24,380 nucleotides of DNA from a virus. The DNA lies in IMG/VR virus record IMGVR_UViG_3300046012_000359, positions 1 to 24,380 of that record; one strand, 5' to 3'. Both the position numbers and the translations under genes were made by a program. The notes below the pieces were generated by a model. The model saw nothing but the letters and a program-made list of their open reading frames with translations, made no database searches and had not been told where the DNA came from. Below are positions 14,149-19,703 of the stretch, one piece after another. Within the stretch, counting starts at the first letter, position 1. Each line of letters begins with the position of its first letter.

Positions 14149-14783
14149 GCGGCTTCCATGACATCCAAAAGAGATTCCCAAAGCTGCCAAGGAACGATGG
14201 CGCGCTCAGCAGCATCTTTTAGACCCTGTGTACCTGTCCTAGCCCCCCTTGGAGCCGCCTCATGGCAGGGAGCACCGTTCTTGCAAGCGGGTCTAGGCTG
14301 CCAACCGGGCACAACACCCCACAAATCCGTGGGTTTCATGCGGGTTTCTCCGTATTGGCAATACGTAACAGTGAATCTAGGTAAACCAGCCACACAGGGC
14401 AGCTTACGCAGCATGCCACGGGGATTCTCCATGAGCCACCCCTTAGTAGGCTGTAATTCGAGAATTAAAGACACAGTGTATTCGACCAATTTTTGACTGT
14501 AAGCAGCATGTTCAGTCAAAGGCAAATAACCACGCTTACCGCCACCCCAATGATGCCCAATACTGGCTACAGAGAAAGCCTCACAGGGAGGAGAAGCCCA
14601 GATAAAGTCAAATAACCCATAATTTTGCAGCAACCAAGCAGCTGTAACCGTGAATATATCTGCGGTTATCGTGGAATTGAATCTAGCAAGGTAATCAAGA
14701 GTTATGTACTCATGGCCCCGAGCTTCAATTAACTGTTTACGCCACCCCCCCCCTAGGCCCGCATATAAATCCAATATCCGCAT
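14145..14783 (-). CDS. Small cytosine-5 DNA methyltransferase-like protein
   Basis: A 212-residue protein starting MRILDLYAGLGGG, the SAM-binding motif I of C5-methyltransferases. Motif IV SPPCEAFS (64-71) supplies the catalytic Cys67 and ENPRG (119-123) matches motif VI. YCQYG (141-145) and a C-terminal RAIVPWQLWESLL resemble the later motifs. Usual enzymes exceed 300 residues; this one has almost no room for a target-recognition domain, as in several phage-type short versions, so specificity may be low or supplied otherwise. The gene is visibly more AT-rich and uses codons unlike its GC-rich neighbours (for example TTA, AGA, ATA), a sign of recent gain. It could protect phage DNA from host restriction. 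Confidence 0.82.
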   Translation of the reverse strand: MRILDLYAGLGGGWRKQLIEARGHEYITLDYLARFNSTITADIFTVTAAWLLQNYGLFDFIWASPPCEAFSVASIGHHWGGGKRGYLPLTEHAAYSQKLVEYTVSLILELQPTKGWLMENPRGMLRKLPCVAGLPRFTVTYCQYGETRMKPTDLWGVVPGWQPRPACKNGAPCHEAAPRGARTGTQGLKDAAERAIVPWQLWESLLDVMEAA

Positions 14784-14786
14784 ATT

Positions 14787-15302
14787 TCACAGCTTCCATA
14801 CGGACGCCTGATGCTCTTTCGTGAGAGTCTCAGCGAGATGAGTGGTGCATACGAATGCGTCCGGCTTGCCGATCGTATTGAAGCAGACCCGGAACGCTAC
14901 TGGCGCCACGCAGCCGCGTGGGATGACGGAGGGATAACCGCAGTGAGGCTCATCCTCGAATCCGCGAAGGGCTTGACACTCAGCACATTGGCATAATATC
15001 TCGTTGTGGACCACCGGGAAAGTGCGTTCATATTCGTTAAGTCCCAAAACGGAGAAGTGCTGCTGGGATCGGGGGCGCAGGAAGGCTGGGATAGGCTGCC
15101 CAGTACCCGGCGCGACCGTCTTACCCTGATCCACGAAGTCACTGACGTAGGTGCAAGCCTCACTGAGTAACTGCACGGCCTTGGTCAGGAGTGGGTCGGC
15201 GCCCAGCTTCTCCACCTCCAAGGATGCCTCGCGGATCTTGAGTTCCGCCGGCACCATCTTGTCCAGGTGAATGCGGCGGGGTAGTTCACTGCCATGAGCC
15301 AT
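14787..15302 (-). CDS. Hypothetical protein (171 aa) with a Cys/His cluster
   Basis: A 171-residue protein starting MAHGSELPRR; its ATG overlaps the phosphatase stop (ATGA). Residues 18-58 form a helical region (LKIREASLEVEKLGADPLLTKAVQLLSEA). The middle contains CQCAEC-x9-HC (about 104-121), a possible zinc site, followed by a strand-rich end (VAPVAFRVCFNTIGKPDAFVCTTHLAE) that looks like the tail of a zinc-binding fold. No exact family is recognised. It sits between a phosphatase and a methyltransferase, and only 3 bases separate it from the latter. Confidence 0.65.
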   Translation of the reverse strand: MAHGSELPRRIHLDKMVPAELKIREASLEVEKLGADPLLTKAVQLLSEACTYVSDFVDQGKTVAPGTGQPIPAFLRPRSQQHFSVLGLNEYERTFPVVHNEILCQCAECQALRGFEDEPHCGYPSVIPRGCVAPVAFRVCFNTIGKPDAFVCTTHLAETLTKEHQASVWKL

Positions 15303-15688
15303 CAGCGGGGCTCCGTGGGTTCGCCCTTCTGGAGTTGCGCTATGCGCCCCTTCAGGTACTCCACCAGCATCGGTTCCCGATAGAAGTACTGGTCCGGGAT
15401 GCCCAAGATCTGCACCTTGGAATCATACTGACCCTTGAACTTCTCACTGATGGCTCGGGCATGCTCTGTGCCCATGACATAAATTTCCTGCGCCCATTCG
15501 CACAGCTTATGGTCCACGGTCACGATAGCGCCATCCATGATGCCGGCGGCGCGGGTGTTCCAGTTGTAGGGCTCAGCAGCGAAGATGTGGGACGCCGTGG
15601 CTGAGCGCAGCATACCGCCAGAGCAGACGAAGAGCACACGCTTGAAATCACCCTGCGCCCGTAAATTCAGTTGACCGAGATGACTCAT
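15302..15688 (-). CDS. Low-molecular-weight phosphotyrosine phosphatase-like protein
   Basis: A 128-residue protein with the phosphatase P-loop CSGGMLRS (Cys22 to Ser29, pattern C-x5-R-S) placed right after a core strand (RVLFV), as in low-molecular-weight tyrosine phosphatases. A later GIPDQYFY (Asp99) fits the position of the general acid. The first 15 residues (MSHLGQLNLRAQGDFK) precede the core. It is shorter than the usual 150-160 residues but close to the compact group of phage and bacterial predicted tyrosine phosphatases. AGGGG stands 7 bases before the ATG. A phage might use it to reset host phosphoprotein signalling; the target is unknown. Confidence 0.8.
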   Translation of the reverse strand: MSHLGQLNLRAQGDFKRVLFVCSGGMLRSATASHIFAAEPYNWNTRAAGIMDGAIVTVDHKLCEWAQEIYVMGTEHARAISEKFKGQYDSKVQILGIPDQYFYREPMLVEYLKGRIAQLQKGEPTEPR

Positions 15689-15701
15689 TTAGTTTCCCCT
15701 T

Positions 15702-15869
15702 TTATTCGTTAGAAGGACAGGCCGGGTTGCTGCACCACGTTCCGGCCCAGTCATTGGACTCCAGCATGGACTTTTTGCAGTAGGGACAGCGCCAAGGATT
15801 CCCATATCCCAAGCATGCGAGCAAGAAAAGTGCGATTGAAGCCACGAAGAGCCAATCCCAGACGCTCAT
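15702..15869 (-). CDS. Membrane-anchored zinc-ribbon small protein (55 aa)
   Basis: The start MSVWDWLFVA at 15867-15869 is chosen because AAGGGGGAG lies directly upstream. Residues about 4-22 form one hydrophobic segment (WLFVASIALFLLACLGY) and the rest holds a likely zinc knuckle, CPYC (28-31) and WCSNPAC (45-51). So it is probably a single-pass inner-membrane protein with a cytoplasmic metal-binding tail. It is the first gene after the 16.1-kb promoter and its 240-base leader. No family is recognised. Confidence 0.65.
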   Translation of the reverse strand: MSVWDWLFVASIALFLLACLGYGNPWRCPYCKKSMLESNDWAGTWCSNPACPSNE

Positions 15870-16110
15870 GCTGCTCCCCCTTGAAAAAGATCCCGCGCCT
15901 CCGCGTCGTTGGGCCTGTGAAGCCACGCACGGAGGGCGGGTGAACCAGATGCGGCTATGCTCCCTTGGTCTGTCCTACACCACGGACCTCTGGCTACCGC
16001 TCGCGGCTCCCCAGGTGTATGGGTGTCCGCTGAAGCAGGGAGACTATGGTACAGCCTGTTTCCCGAATCTGGGGTCGGCCACCTCGCGGTGACCTAGTGG
16101 GCTACGCCCA
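15870..16110 (-). ncRNA. Long structured 5' leader with two adjoining hairpins at its 5' end
   Basis: About 240 bases separate the promoter from the first gene, with no credible coding frame. The RNA would begin at or within a few bases of a perfect 8-bp hairpin (16095-16113, arms TAGTGGGC and GCCCACTA, loop GTA). It is followed without gap by a 7-bp hairpin capped by a GCGA tetraloop (16077-16094). Further on, GTCC/GGAC and CTCCC/GGGAG pairings are possible, and 15953-15975 resembles 14009-14033. Adjoining 5' hairpins near a phage operon start recall the HK022 put antitermination RNAs in form; that link is only an idea. Confidence 0.5.
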
Positions 16111-16116
16111 CTATTA

Positions 16117-16145
16117 AGTCTATAGAGCAGGCGAGGAATTGTCAA
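16117..16145 (-). promoter_or_regulatory. Sigma70-type promoter of the methyltransferase operon
   Basis: On the minus strand a consensus TTGACA (16140-16145) lies 17 bases from TAGACT (16117-16122); an alternative TATAGA at 15-base spacing overlaps it. The promoter stands just downstream of the terminator at 16158-16187, so it begins a new unit. Confidence 0.7.
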
Positions 16146-16157
16146 CAATCAGCAGAC

Positions 16158-16187
16158 AAAAAGAAGGCCCCGAGGTGGGGCCTTCTT
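16158..16187 (-). terminator. Rho-independent terminator
   Basis: An 11-bp stem with arms AAGAAGGCCCC and GGGGCCTTCTT and a 5-base loop (16161-16187) is followed on the minus strand by a T run (16158-16162). It lies 23 bases past the stop of the gene at 16210-16479. The stem is near symmetrical and may also slow plus-strand transcription. Confidence 0.85.
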
Positions 16188-16209
16188 CACTTCGATCTCG
16201 CTGAATCAG

Positions 16210-16479
16210 TTAGCCGCAGGTGCCGACGGAGACTGTGAACGGCCCGAAGGCCTGCTCGGTATAGATGCTGGCGCCTGAGGCAGTGTCCGCATGCTCGTCC
16301 GCCAAGATCAGAGTACCCGTGTTCAGCGTCATCTTTTCCTTGTAGCCGTCCGGCCGGCGGGGCATGACAGCTTCCACGGTCACGTTGCAGAAGCCGTCGA
16401 AGGCTTGCAGGTCGGTGATGACTGCGGGGATGAGGACGATGTTGCCCTTCTGGAGGGATCGGTTTCGTGCGTCGTGCAT
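16210..16479 (-). CDS. Small beta-rich hypothetical protein (89 aa)
   Basis: An 89-residue protein starting MHDARNRSLQ with AAGGAG close upstream. The sequence KGNIVLIPAVITDLQ, FCNVTVEAVMPRRP, KEKMTLNTGTLILAD is mostly strands, and it resembles small phage proteins with a beta-barrel-like KGD-VLIPA-V start. It has its own terminator downstream (16158-16187), and a terminator at 16505-16540 separates it from the tRNA-like unit, so its promoter must lie within the short gap or readthrough must supply it. No known function. Confidence 0.7.
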   Translation of the reverse strand: MHDARNRSLQKGNIVLIPAVITDLQAFDGFCNVTVEAVMPRRPDGYKEKMTLNTGTLILADEHADTASGASIYTEQAFGPFTVSVGTCG

Positions 16480-16504
16480 GGCTGCTCCTTGGAGAATCGG
16501 ATAG

Positions 16505-16540
16505 AAAAAGTCCCCGGCAGGGATGCCTCCCGGCCGGGGG
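16505..16540 (-). terminator. Rho-independent terminator behind the tRNA-like unit
   Basis: On the minus strand CCCCGGC and GCCGGGG (16533-16539 and 16512-16518) pair, and within them GGGA pairs with TCCC across one mismatch (loop GGCA). An ACTTTTT run follows (16505-16509). It begins only 4 bases past the tRNA 5' half, so the short unit ends here. Confidence 0.8.
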
Positions 16541-16542
16541 TT

Positions 16543-16641
16543 GCTGACGCTCTGCCAACTGAGCTACGGCGCCTCCGGTCCCCGATGCCTCAGGTTCCAT
16601 CGCTGGCACTCCGGCGGGACTCGAACCCGCGACCTTTCAGC
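16543..16641 (-). tRNA. tRNA-like locus with the 3' half placed before the 5' half (candidate permuted tRNA)
   Basis: Read on the minus strand, bases 16641-16604 form a tRNA 3' half: GCTGA (anticodon-stem strand), AAGGTC, a perfect T arm (GCGGG-TTCGAGT-CCCGC) and an acceptor strand ending CGGAGTGCCA. Thirty bases later, 16573-16543 form a 5' half: acceptor GGCGCCG, TA, a perfect D arm (GCTC-AGTTGGCA-GAGC, with GG in the loop), G, then TCAGC. TCAGC and GCTGA pair perfectly at positions 27-31 and 39-43. The acceptor strands pair only if two bases (AG) bulge, or else with two mismatches. U8-A14, G15-C48 and G18G19 are present. The 30-base link holds a CGATG/CATCG hairpin. No standard 7-base anticodon loop can be read. 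Alternatives are remnants of two tandem tRNAs or a phage attachment site. Confidence 0.6.
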
Positions 16642-16642
16642 C

Positions 16643-16679
16643 AATTACAAGATTAACAGAGGAGTAATGAAATTACAAG
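16643..16679. repeat. Direct repeat of 9 bases next to the tRNA-like 3' half
   Basis: AATTACAAG occurs at 16643-16651 and again at 16671-16679, 28 bases apart, just upstream (on the minus strand) of the tRNA 3' half. It may be chance, a small duplication, or part of a site for recombination. Confidence 0.4.
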
Positions 16680-16698
16680 CCTGGAAACGGTTTTTCAA
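16670..16698 (-). promoter_or_regulatory. Candidate promoter for the tRNA-like unit
   Basis: On the minus strand TTGAAA (16693-16698) lies 17 bases from TAATTT (16670-16675); TGTAAT (16672-16677), a better -10 match, is at 15 bases. Transcription from here would yield an RNA of about 155-160 bases ending at the terminator 16505-16540. Confidence 0.45.
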
Positions 16699-16703
16699 CC
16701 CAT

Positions 16704-16732
16704 AAAAAAGCCCCCTCGCTGGGAGGGGGCTT
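16704..16732 (-). terminator. Rho-independent terminator of the secreted-protein gene
   Basis: A 9-bp stem, AAGCCCCCT and AGGGGGCTT with a 7-base loop, is followed on the minus strand by six T (16704-16709). It lies 25 bases after the stop at 16758. Confidence 0.9.
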
Positions 16733-16757
16733 CTCGTAGGCCGTGGGCGCCAAAGGC

Positions 16758-17591
16758 TTAGTAGATGAAGTTCGCCGGCACCGACTCAGGCACGCCCGTG
16801 ATGCTGATGTCGTTGGCGGACATCAGGTAGGCCGGAGCCATCGTATCTTCCGTGGTGCAACTACCGGTGTAGTCGGAGTGCATGGTGATCGTGGTGTTCG
16901 CGGTCTGGCCGGCCTCCACCATGTCCAAGGAGCCATCGTCAGGCGCGCGGAACACGATACCGCTGGTAAGGGCCATCGTGTTATACATCTCGCCGTCATC
17001 GATCTGGTAACGGTCGCCGGTGCAATCCGTGCTCGTGAACCAGACGTGCTTGGCGCTGGCGATATTGCCGGTGCCTGAGATCGCGCCGTAGAAGTACTGG
17101 TGGCCGTTGATGGGGCACTGCTTGAAGTAGGTGATCGCGCCGCTCACGGGGCCGGGCGGGGCATCGCCGACGTGCTCGCCCATGTCCGAGCAGGGACCGA
17201 AGCCGGTGTCGAGAGCCGCCAGGAAGGTCTCATGCGGCAAGCTGCCGTCGAGGGTCGCGGCGGCGACACGCGCGGTGGCACGCTGGATAGCCGCCGTCAG
17301 GGCAGTCGGCGCATCCGGGGAGTGCCCGAAGGACGACATGCGGGCGATGATCTCTTCGTCGGCGGCGATCTTGGCCTCGGCCGTCTTGATGAGCACCTTG
17401 TCGGCGCGCAGCGTGGCATTGGCCGTGGCAATCTTGGCGGTGTCGCTGGTCACCTGGGCCTTCAGGGTCTTGAAGGCCGGCGAGGCTGCCAGCTGGGCAT
17501 TGAACTGGGCCTGGGTCTCCGTGGCGGACGCGCCGAACGCGGCGGTCAGCAAGAGGGCTGCCAGGAGCAGACGGCAGATAGGGCTTTTCAT
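16758..17591 (-). CDS. Secreted hypothetical protein with signal peptide
   Basis: The start MKSPICRLLL at 17589-17591 has GGAG six bases upstream; an ATG four codons earlier has none. Residues 1-23 are a classic signal peptide (basic start, LLLAALLLTAAFG core, cleavage after ASA), so the mature protein of about 254 residues is exported. Residues 25-90 are Ala-rich and helical with heptads (TLKAQVTSDTAKIATANATLRADKVL), a likely coiled coil. The rest is Gly/Thr/Asp-rich with five cysteines, suited to periplasmic disulfides. It has its own promoter and terminator, so it is an independent cassette, as for a moron gene that changes the host envelope. No family is recognised. Confidence 0.72.
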   Translation of the reverse strand: MKSPICRLLLAALLLTAAFGASATETQAQFNAQLAASPAFKTLKAQVTSDTAKIATANATLRADKVLIKTAEAKIAADEEIIARMSSFGHSPDAPTALTAAIQRATARVAAATLDGSLPHETFLAALDTGFGPCSDMGEHVGDAPPGPVSGAITYFKQCPINGHQYFYGAISGTGNIASAKHVWFTSTDCTGDRYQIDDGEMYNTMALTSGIVFRAPDDGSLDMVEAGQTANTTITMHSDYTGSCTTEDTMAPAYLMSANDISITGVPESVPANFIY

Positions 17592-17627
17592 ATAGGACTC
17601 CATTGCTTCGTGTGTAAAGGAGTAAAC

Positions 17628-17656
17628 AATATACCACCCTCACTCACAGAATGCAA
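17628..17656 (-). promoter_or_regulatory. Extended -10 promoter of the secreted-protein gene
   Basis: On the minus strand TATATT (17628-17633) is preceded by TGG, an extended -10 element, with a weaker TTGCAT (17651-17656) 17 bases upstream. The start codon follows about 36 bases later. Confidence 0.6.
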
Positions 17657-17663
17657 TGGGCTA

Positions 17664-17693
17664 AAATCCCGGGGATTTGTAGGGATTTCCCTA
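17664..17693. repeat. Two tandem palindromes behind the 17695-18195 gene
   Basis: AAATCCC-G-GGGATTT (17664-17678) and TAGGGA-TT-TCCCTA (17680-17693) follow each other and share an AAATCCC/GGGATTT core. On the minus strand the second one met is followed by TTTTAG, so the pair could act as a weak terminator, or as a double operator for the promoter beside it. Confidence 0.45.
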
Positions 17694-17694
17694 C

Positions 17695-18195
17695 CTAATC
17701 GTCAGCCAAGCGCGGCCGGGGGTGCAGCTGCCGGATGCGTTCTAGCTCTATCTGCACCAGTTCCGGGAAGATGCGGATGAGGATCTCCGCAGCCGTGGCC
17801 TTCTCGTACTGGGGCCGATCCATCTGGAGCAGGCGGGTCATCCACTCGTCCTCTATGCGGTGGGTCACGCCGACCTCGAAGCGGTCATACTCCTCGCAAC
17901 ACATGCGCTGCGGGTCGTTCCACCAGTCCTTGGGGATGACCTTCTCCGGGTTGTAGCCGCAGAGCACCGCATTCTGGCAGCGGTACTTGTACCAGCCCTC
18001 CGGGGAGTCTTCCACCGGCACCTTGTAGGGCGTGGGACCGTTCCGGCCGCACAACTCCAGCATCAGGGTCTGCATGGTATAGATGGGGCCGGCCCGCAGC
18101 TGCTTGGTGAAGCGGCGCGGACCTTCCACGGAGATGATAATCTCCACCTTCGGGCCGTGGGCCTGGAGCGTGAAGGTCTGGCTTACCTTGCCCAT
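17695..18195 (-). CDS. Hypothetical protein (166 aa)
   Basis: A 166-residue protein starting MGKVSQTFTL. The first 50 residues are strands (TFTLQAHGPKVEIIISVEGPRRF) and a helix with LMLELCGRNG. The middle has a C-x5-C and a CC pair (YKYRCQNAVLCGYNP, QRMCCEEYDRFEVGVTHR), and the end is helical and basic (ILIRIFPELVQIELERIRQLHPRPR). A zinc site from the four cysteines is possible. No family is recognised. It is the last gene of the unit beginning at 19.3 kb and is followed by two palindromes. Confidence 0.65.
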   Translation of the reverse strand: MGKVSQTFTLQAHGPKVEIIISVEGPRRFTKQLRAGPIYTMQTLMLELCGRNGPTPYKVPVEDSPEGWYKYRCQNAVLCGYNPEKVIPKDWWNDPQRMCCEEYDRFEVGVTHRIEDEWMTRLLQMDRPQYEKATAAEILIRIFPELVQIELERIRQLHPRPRLADD

Positions 18196-18196
18196 G

Positions 18197-18292
18197 TTAA
18201 TACCACTCGATGTTATGCTCGTAGCCGAACCGGAAGAAGTTAAGCATGTCCCGCTGATCCTGCGTCAGCTTGCTGGCGTGGTCGATGGTCAC
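18197..18292 (-). CDS. Possible small protein (31 aa), GTG start
   Basis: A 31-residue frame from GTG at 18290-18292 fills the gap between two firm genes: it starts 2 bases past the upstream stop and ends 1 base before the next start. The sequence is protein-like (TIDHASKLTQDQRDMLNFFRFG), with a short amphipathic helix. The ribosome binding site is weak, so coupling to the upstream gene would be needed. Confidence 0.4.
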   Translation of the reverse strand: MTIDHASKLTQDQRDMLNFFRFGYEHNIEWY

Positions 18293-18294
18293 GT

Positions 18295-18936
18295 TCAGCG
18301 TGCCGCGGCGGCGCCAGCAAGCTGACGCTCCAGCCATTCCGGGCGCACAATCTTCAGGTCGTCCCGGCCCAGGTAGCGAGCGAGGTGCTGGGGGTAGTGC
18401 AGGTGGCTGTTGCACCAGACGAACGTGGCGCCCTTCGGCGCGCGGACCATCTGGCGGGTGGTCTCACCGGTGTTGCGGCCCGGCGGATCCTGGCGCAGGC
18501 GCTGCTTCAGCATCTCGTGGAAGAAGATGCTCTTGCCGCCGCCCCGCCCGGCCATGTAGAAGAACTGAAGCACATCAGTGCGGTCGTCGTGCACGCTCGG
18601 GTCCACGGCGAAGTAGACGTAGGGGCCCTTGAGTGCGTTCTTCCGCAGGTAGTCCCGGGCGCGGTTGAGCGTCTCCAGGGTCAGCGTATCGTCGTTGGAC
18701 AGTTCCACCTTGCCAGCGTAGGGCTTGAAGTCATGCTCGCACCAGCGGACGCCGTGCTGGGTCCAGCCGTTGCCCTCGTTCTCCCGCTCACCCAGCTTCC
18801 AGGTCGGGGAGGGTGTGGCCACCACCGTACCAATGCCGGGCTCCGTGAAGAGCACCACCAGACCCGGATCGCTCTGGCTTTCCTTCAGGCAGGGATAGGA
18901 GGTGAGGGACTCGCTGCGCAGGATCTTGGACTTCAT
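18295..18936 (-). CDS. P-loop-containing hypothetical protein, possibly a fusion of two phage modules
   Basis: The start MKSKILRSES at 18934-18936 follows a GGAGG six bases upstream; the longer frame lacks this. Residues 1-60 (YPCLKESQSDPGLVVLFTEPGIGTVV) read like a separate small conserved phage protein of unknown function. Residues 129-136 form a perfect P-loop, AGRGGGKS, followed by a helix, and residues 165-203 (ATFVWCNSHLHYPQHLARYLGR, then IVRPEWLE) look like a further module. A P-loop so far in, with no clear Walker B or other ATPase motif, suggests a mosaic or an unusual nucleotide-binding protein. Total 213 residues. Confidence 0.6.
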   Translation of the reverse strand: MKSKILRSESLTSYPCLKESQSDPGLVVLFTEPGIGTVVATPSPTWKLGERENEGNGWTQHGVRWCEHDFKPYAGKVELSNDDTLTLETLNRARDYLRKNALKGPYVYFAVDPSVHDDRTDVLQFFYMAGRGGGKSIFFHEMLKQRLRQDPPGRNTGETTRQMVRAPKGATFVWCNSHLHYPQHLARYLGRDDLKIVRPEWLERQLAGAAAAR

Positions 18937-18937
18937 G

Positions 18938-19042
18938 TTAAGCCTCCACGGGGATGCCGAATGACTTGAGGAACTCCGCCATGTGATTCTGGCCACGGTG
19001 GCAAGGATAGGTAGAGCAGTTTCTAACCGGGTGCGGGCTCAT
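18938..19042 (-). CDS. Small coupled protein (34 aa)
   Basis: A 34-residue gene, MSPHPVRNCSTYPC.., whose ATG overlaps the previous stop (ATGA at 19039-19042) and whose stop lies one base before the next start at 18936. The tight fit argues for a real gene. Cys9, Cys14 and His15 could bind a metal; the second half (HMAEFLKSFGIPVEA) is a short helix. Confidence 0.5.
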   Translation of the reverse strand: MSPHPVRNCSTYPCHRGQNHMAEFLKSFGIPVEA

Positions 19043-19308
19043 GCCCGCTCGCCGTTCGCGTTCCGCAGGACCAGGGGGTGCCCCATGGTGCGGTTGAGCA
19101 GGGCGTCACGGATGTCCTTGGCCAGCAGCGGGTACTCCTTCTCGCAGGCCCGCGCGTAGGCGTCCAGGGCAGCGAAGGAGAACGGGTCGTGCTTCAGGTC
19201 CAGGACGAAGTAGGGGCAGTCGTCATGCTTGCGGCCCTGCTCCGATTCACCGTCGGTGCGGATCACATCGAACTTGCCCGGGATGATGCCGCGTGTCTTG
19301 TCGCCCAT
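19039..19308 (-). CDS. Conserved phage hypothetical protein (89 aa)
   Basis: An 89-residue protein starting MGDKTRGIIP with GGGAGGGG directly upstream. The pattern FDVIRTDGESEQGRKHDDCPYFVLDLKHDP, then an Ala-rich helix (AALDAYARACEKEYPLLAKDI), is that of a small protein common in phages, in which an RTDG, a KH-x-CPYFVLDL-x-HDP block and a helix are kept. Its role is unknown. It is the first gene behind the untranslated region at 19.3-19.7 kb, and coupled to the next small gene. Confidence 0.75.
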   Translation of the reverse strand: MGDKTRGIIPGKFDVIRTDGESEQGRKHDDCPYFVLDLKHDPFSFAALDAYARACEKEYPLLAKDIRDALLNRTMGHPLVLRNANGERA

Positions 19309-19679
19309 GTTCCCCTCCCTTGAAGTTGCCCAGCTTACCTTCGTACTGGCGGCGTGTCCTTGTACTTCGGGGGCGCCGGGGTGGCCCCTTTAGGCGGGAC
19401 AATCCTGTGGGTAACGCCCCCACACCGCGGCTCGCTTGCAATCGCCAGCTAGATTCCTGTTCAGACCAGCCGATGCCCGGGCAACTGGTTCATGGTGGAG
19501 TAGTCCCGGCTTCGTTCCAGTCGGTCCCCAATGCGTAGATCGGGAAGCCCACCGGCGGAATCCATAGATTAACATACCGTGTCAGAAAAAGCACGGATTT
19601 TTTATTGTTGCAGGAATCGTTTCAGGCAAACCCTGCCGGCCCAGCATTGGCGCGGCTTGAGCCCGGATCCTATCGTTCC
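19309..19679. other. Untranslated region of 370 bases between genes
   Basis: No convincing gene is seen. The most open frame, a 34-codon minus-strand frame from ATG at about 19565, has no ribosome binding site. On the minus strand there are a CCGTG/CACGG hairpin near 19590, GC-rich pairings (GGCGCC, GGGGCCACCCCGG), and a CTGGTCTGAACAG segment near 19460. A promoter for the downstream gene should be here but no good -35/-10 pair could be chosen. The length and position resemble the leaders at 1.9, 13.9 and 15.9 kb. Confidence 0.4.
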
Positions 19680-19703
19680 AGCTATAACCTATATGTTATA
19701 GCT
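19680..19703. repeat. Perfect 9-bp inverted repeat
   Basis: AGCTATAAC (19680-19688) and GTTATAGCT (19695-19703) flank CTATAT. The right arm ends on the stop codon of the 19703-19951 gene. AT-rich, no T run: a better candidate for an operator or recombination site than for a terminator. Confidence 0.6.

Noticed and set aside
16543-16641. tmRNA (two-piece type)
   Set aside because: The D arm is a normal tRNA D arm and there is no tag-coding or pseudoknot segment; the unit is too short.
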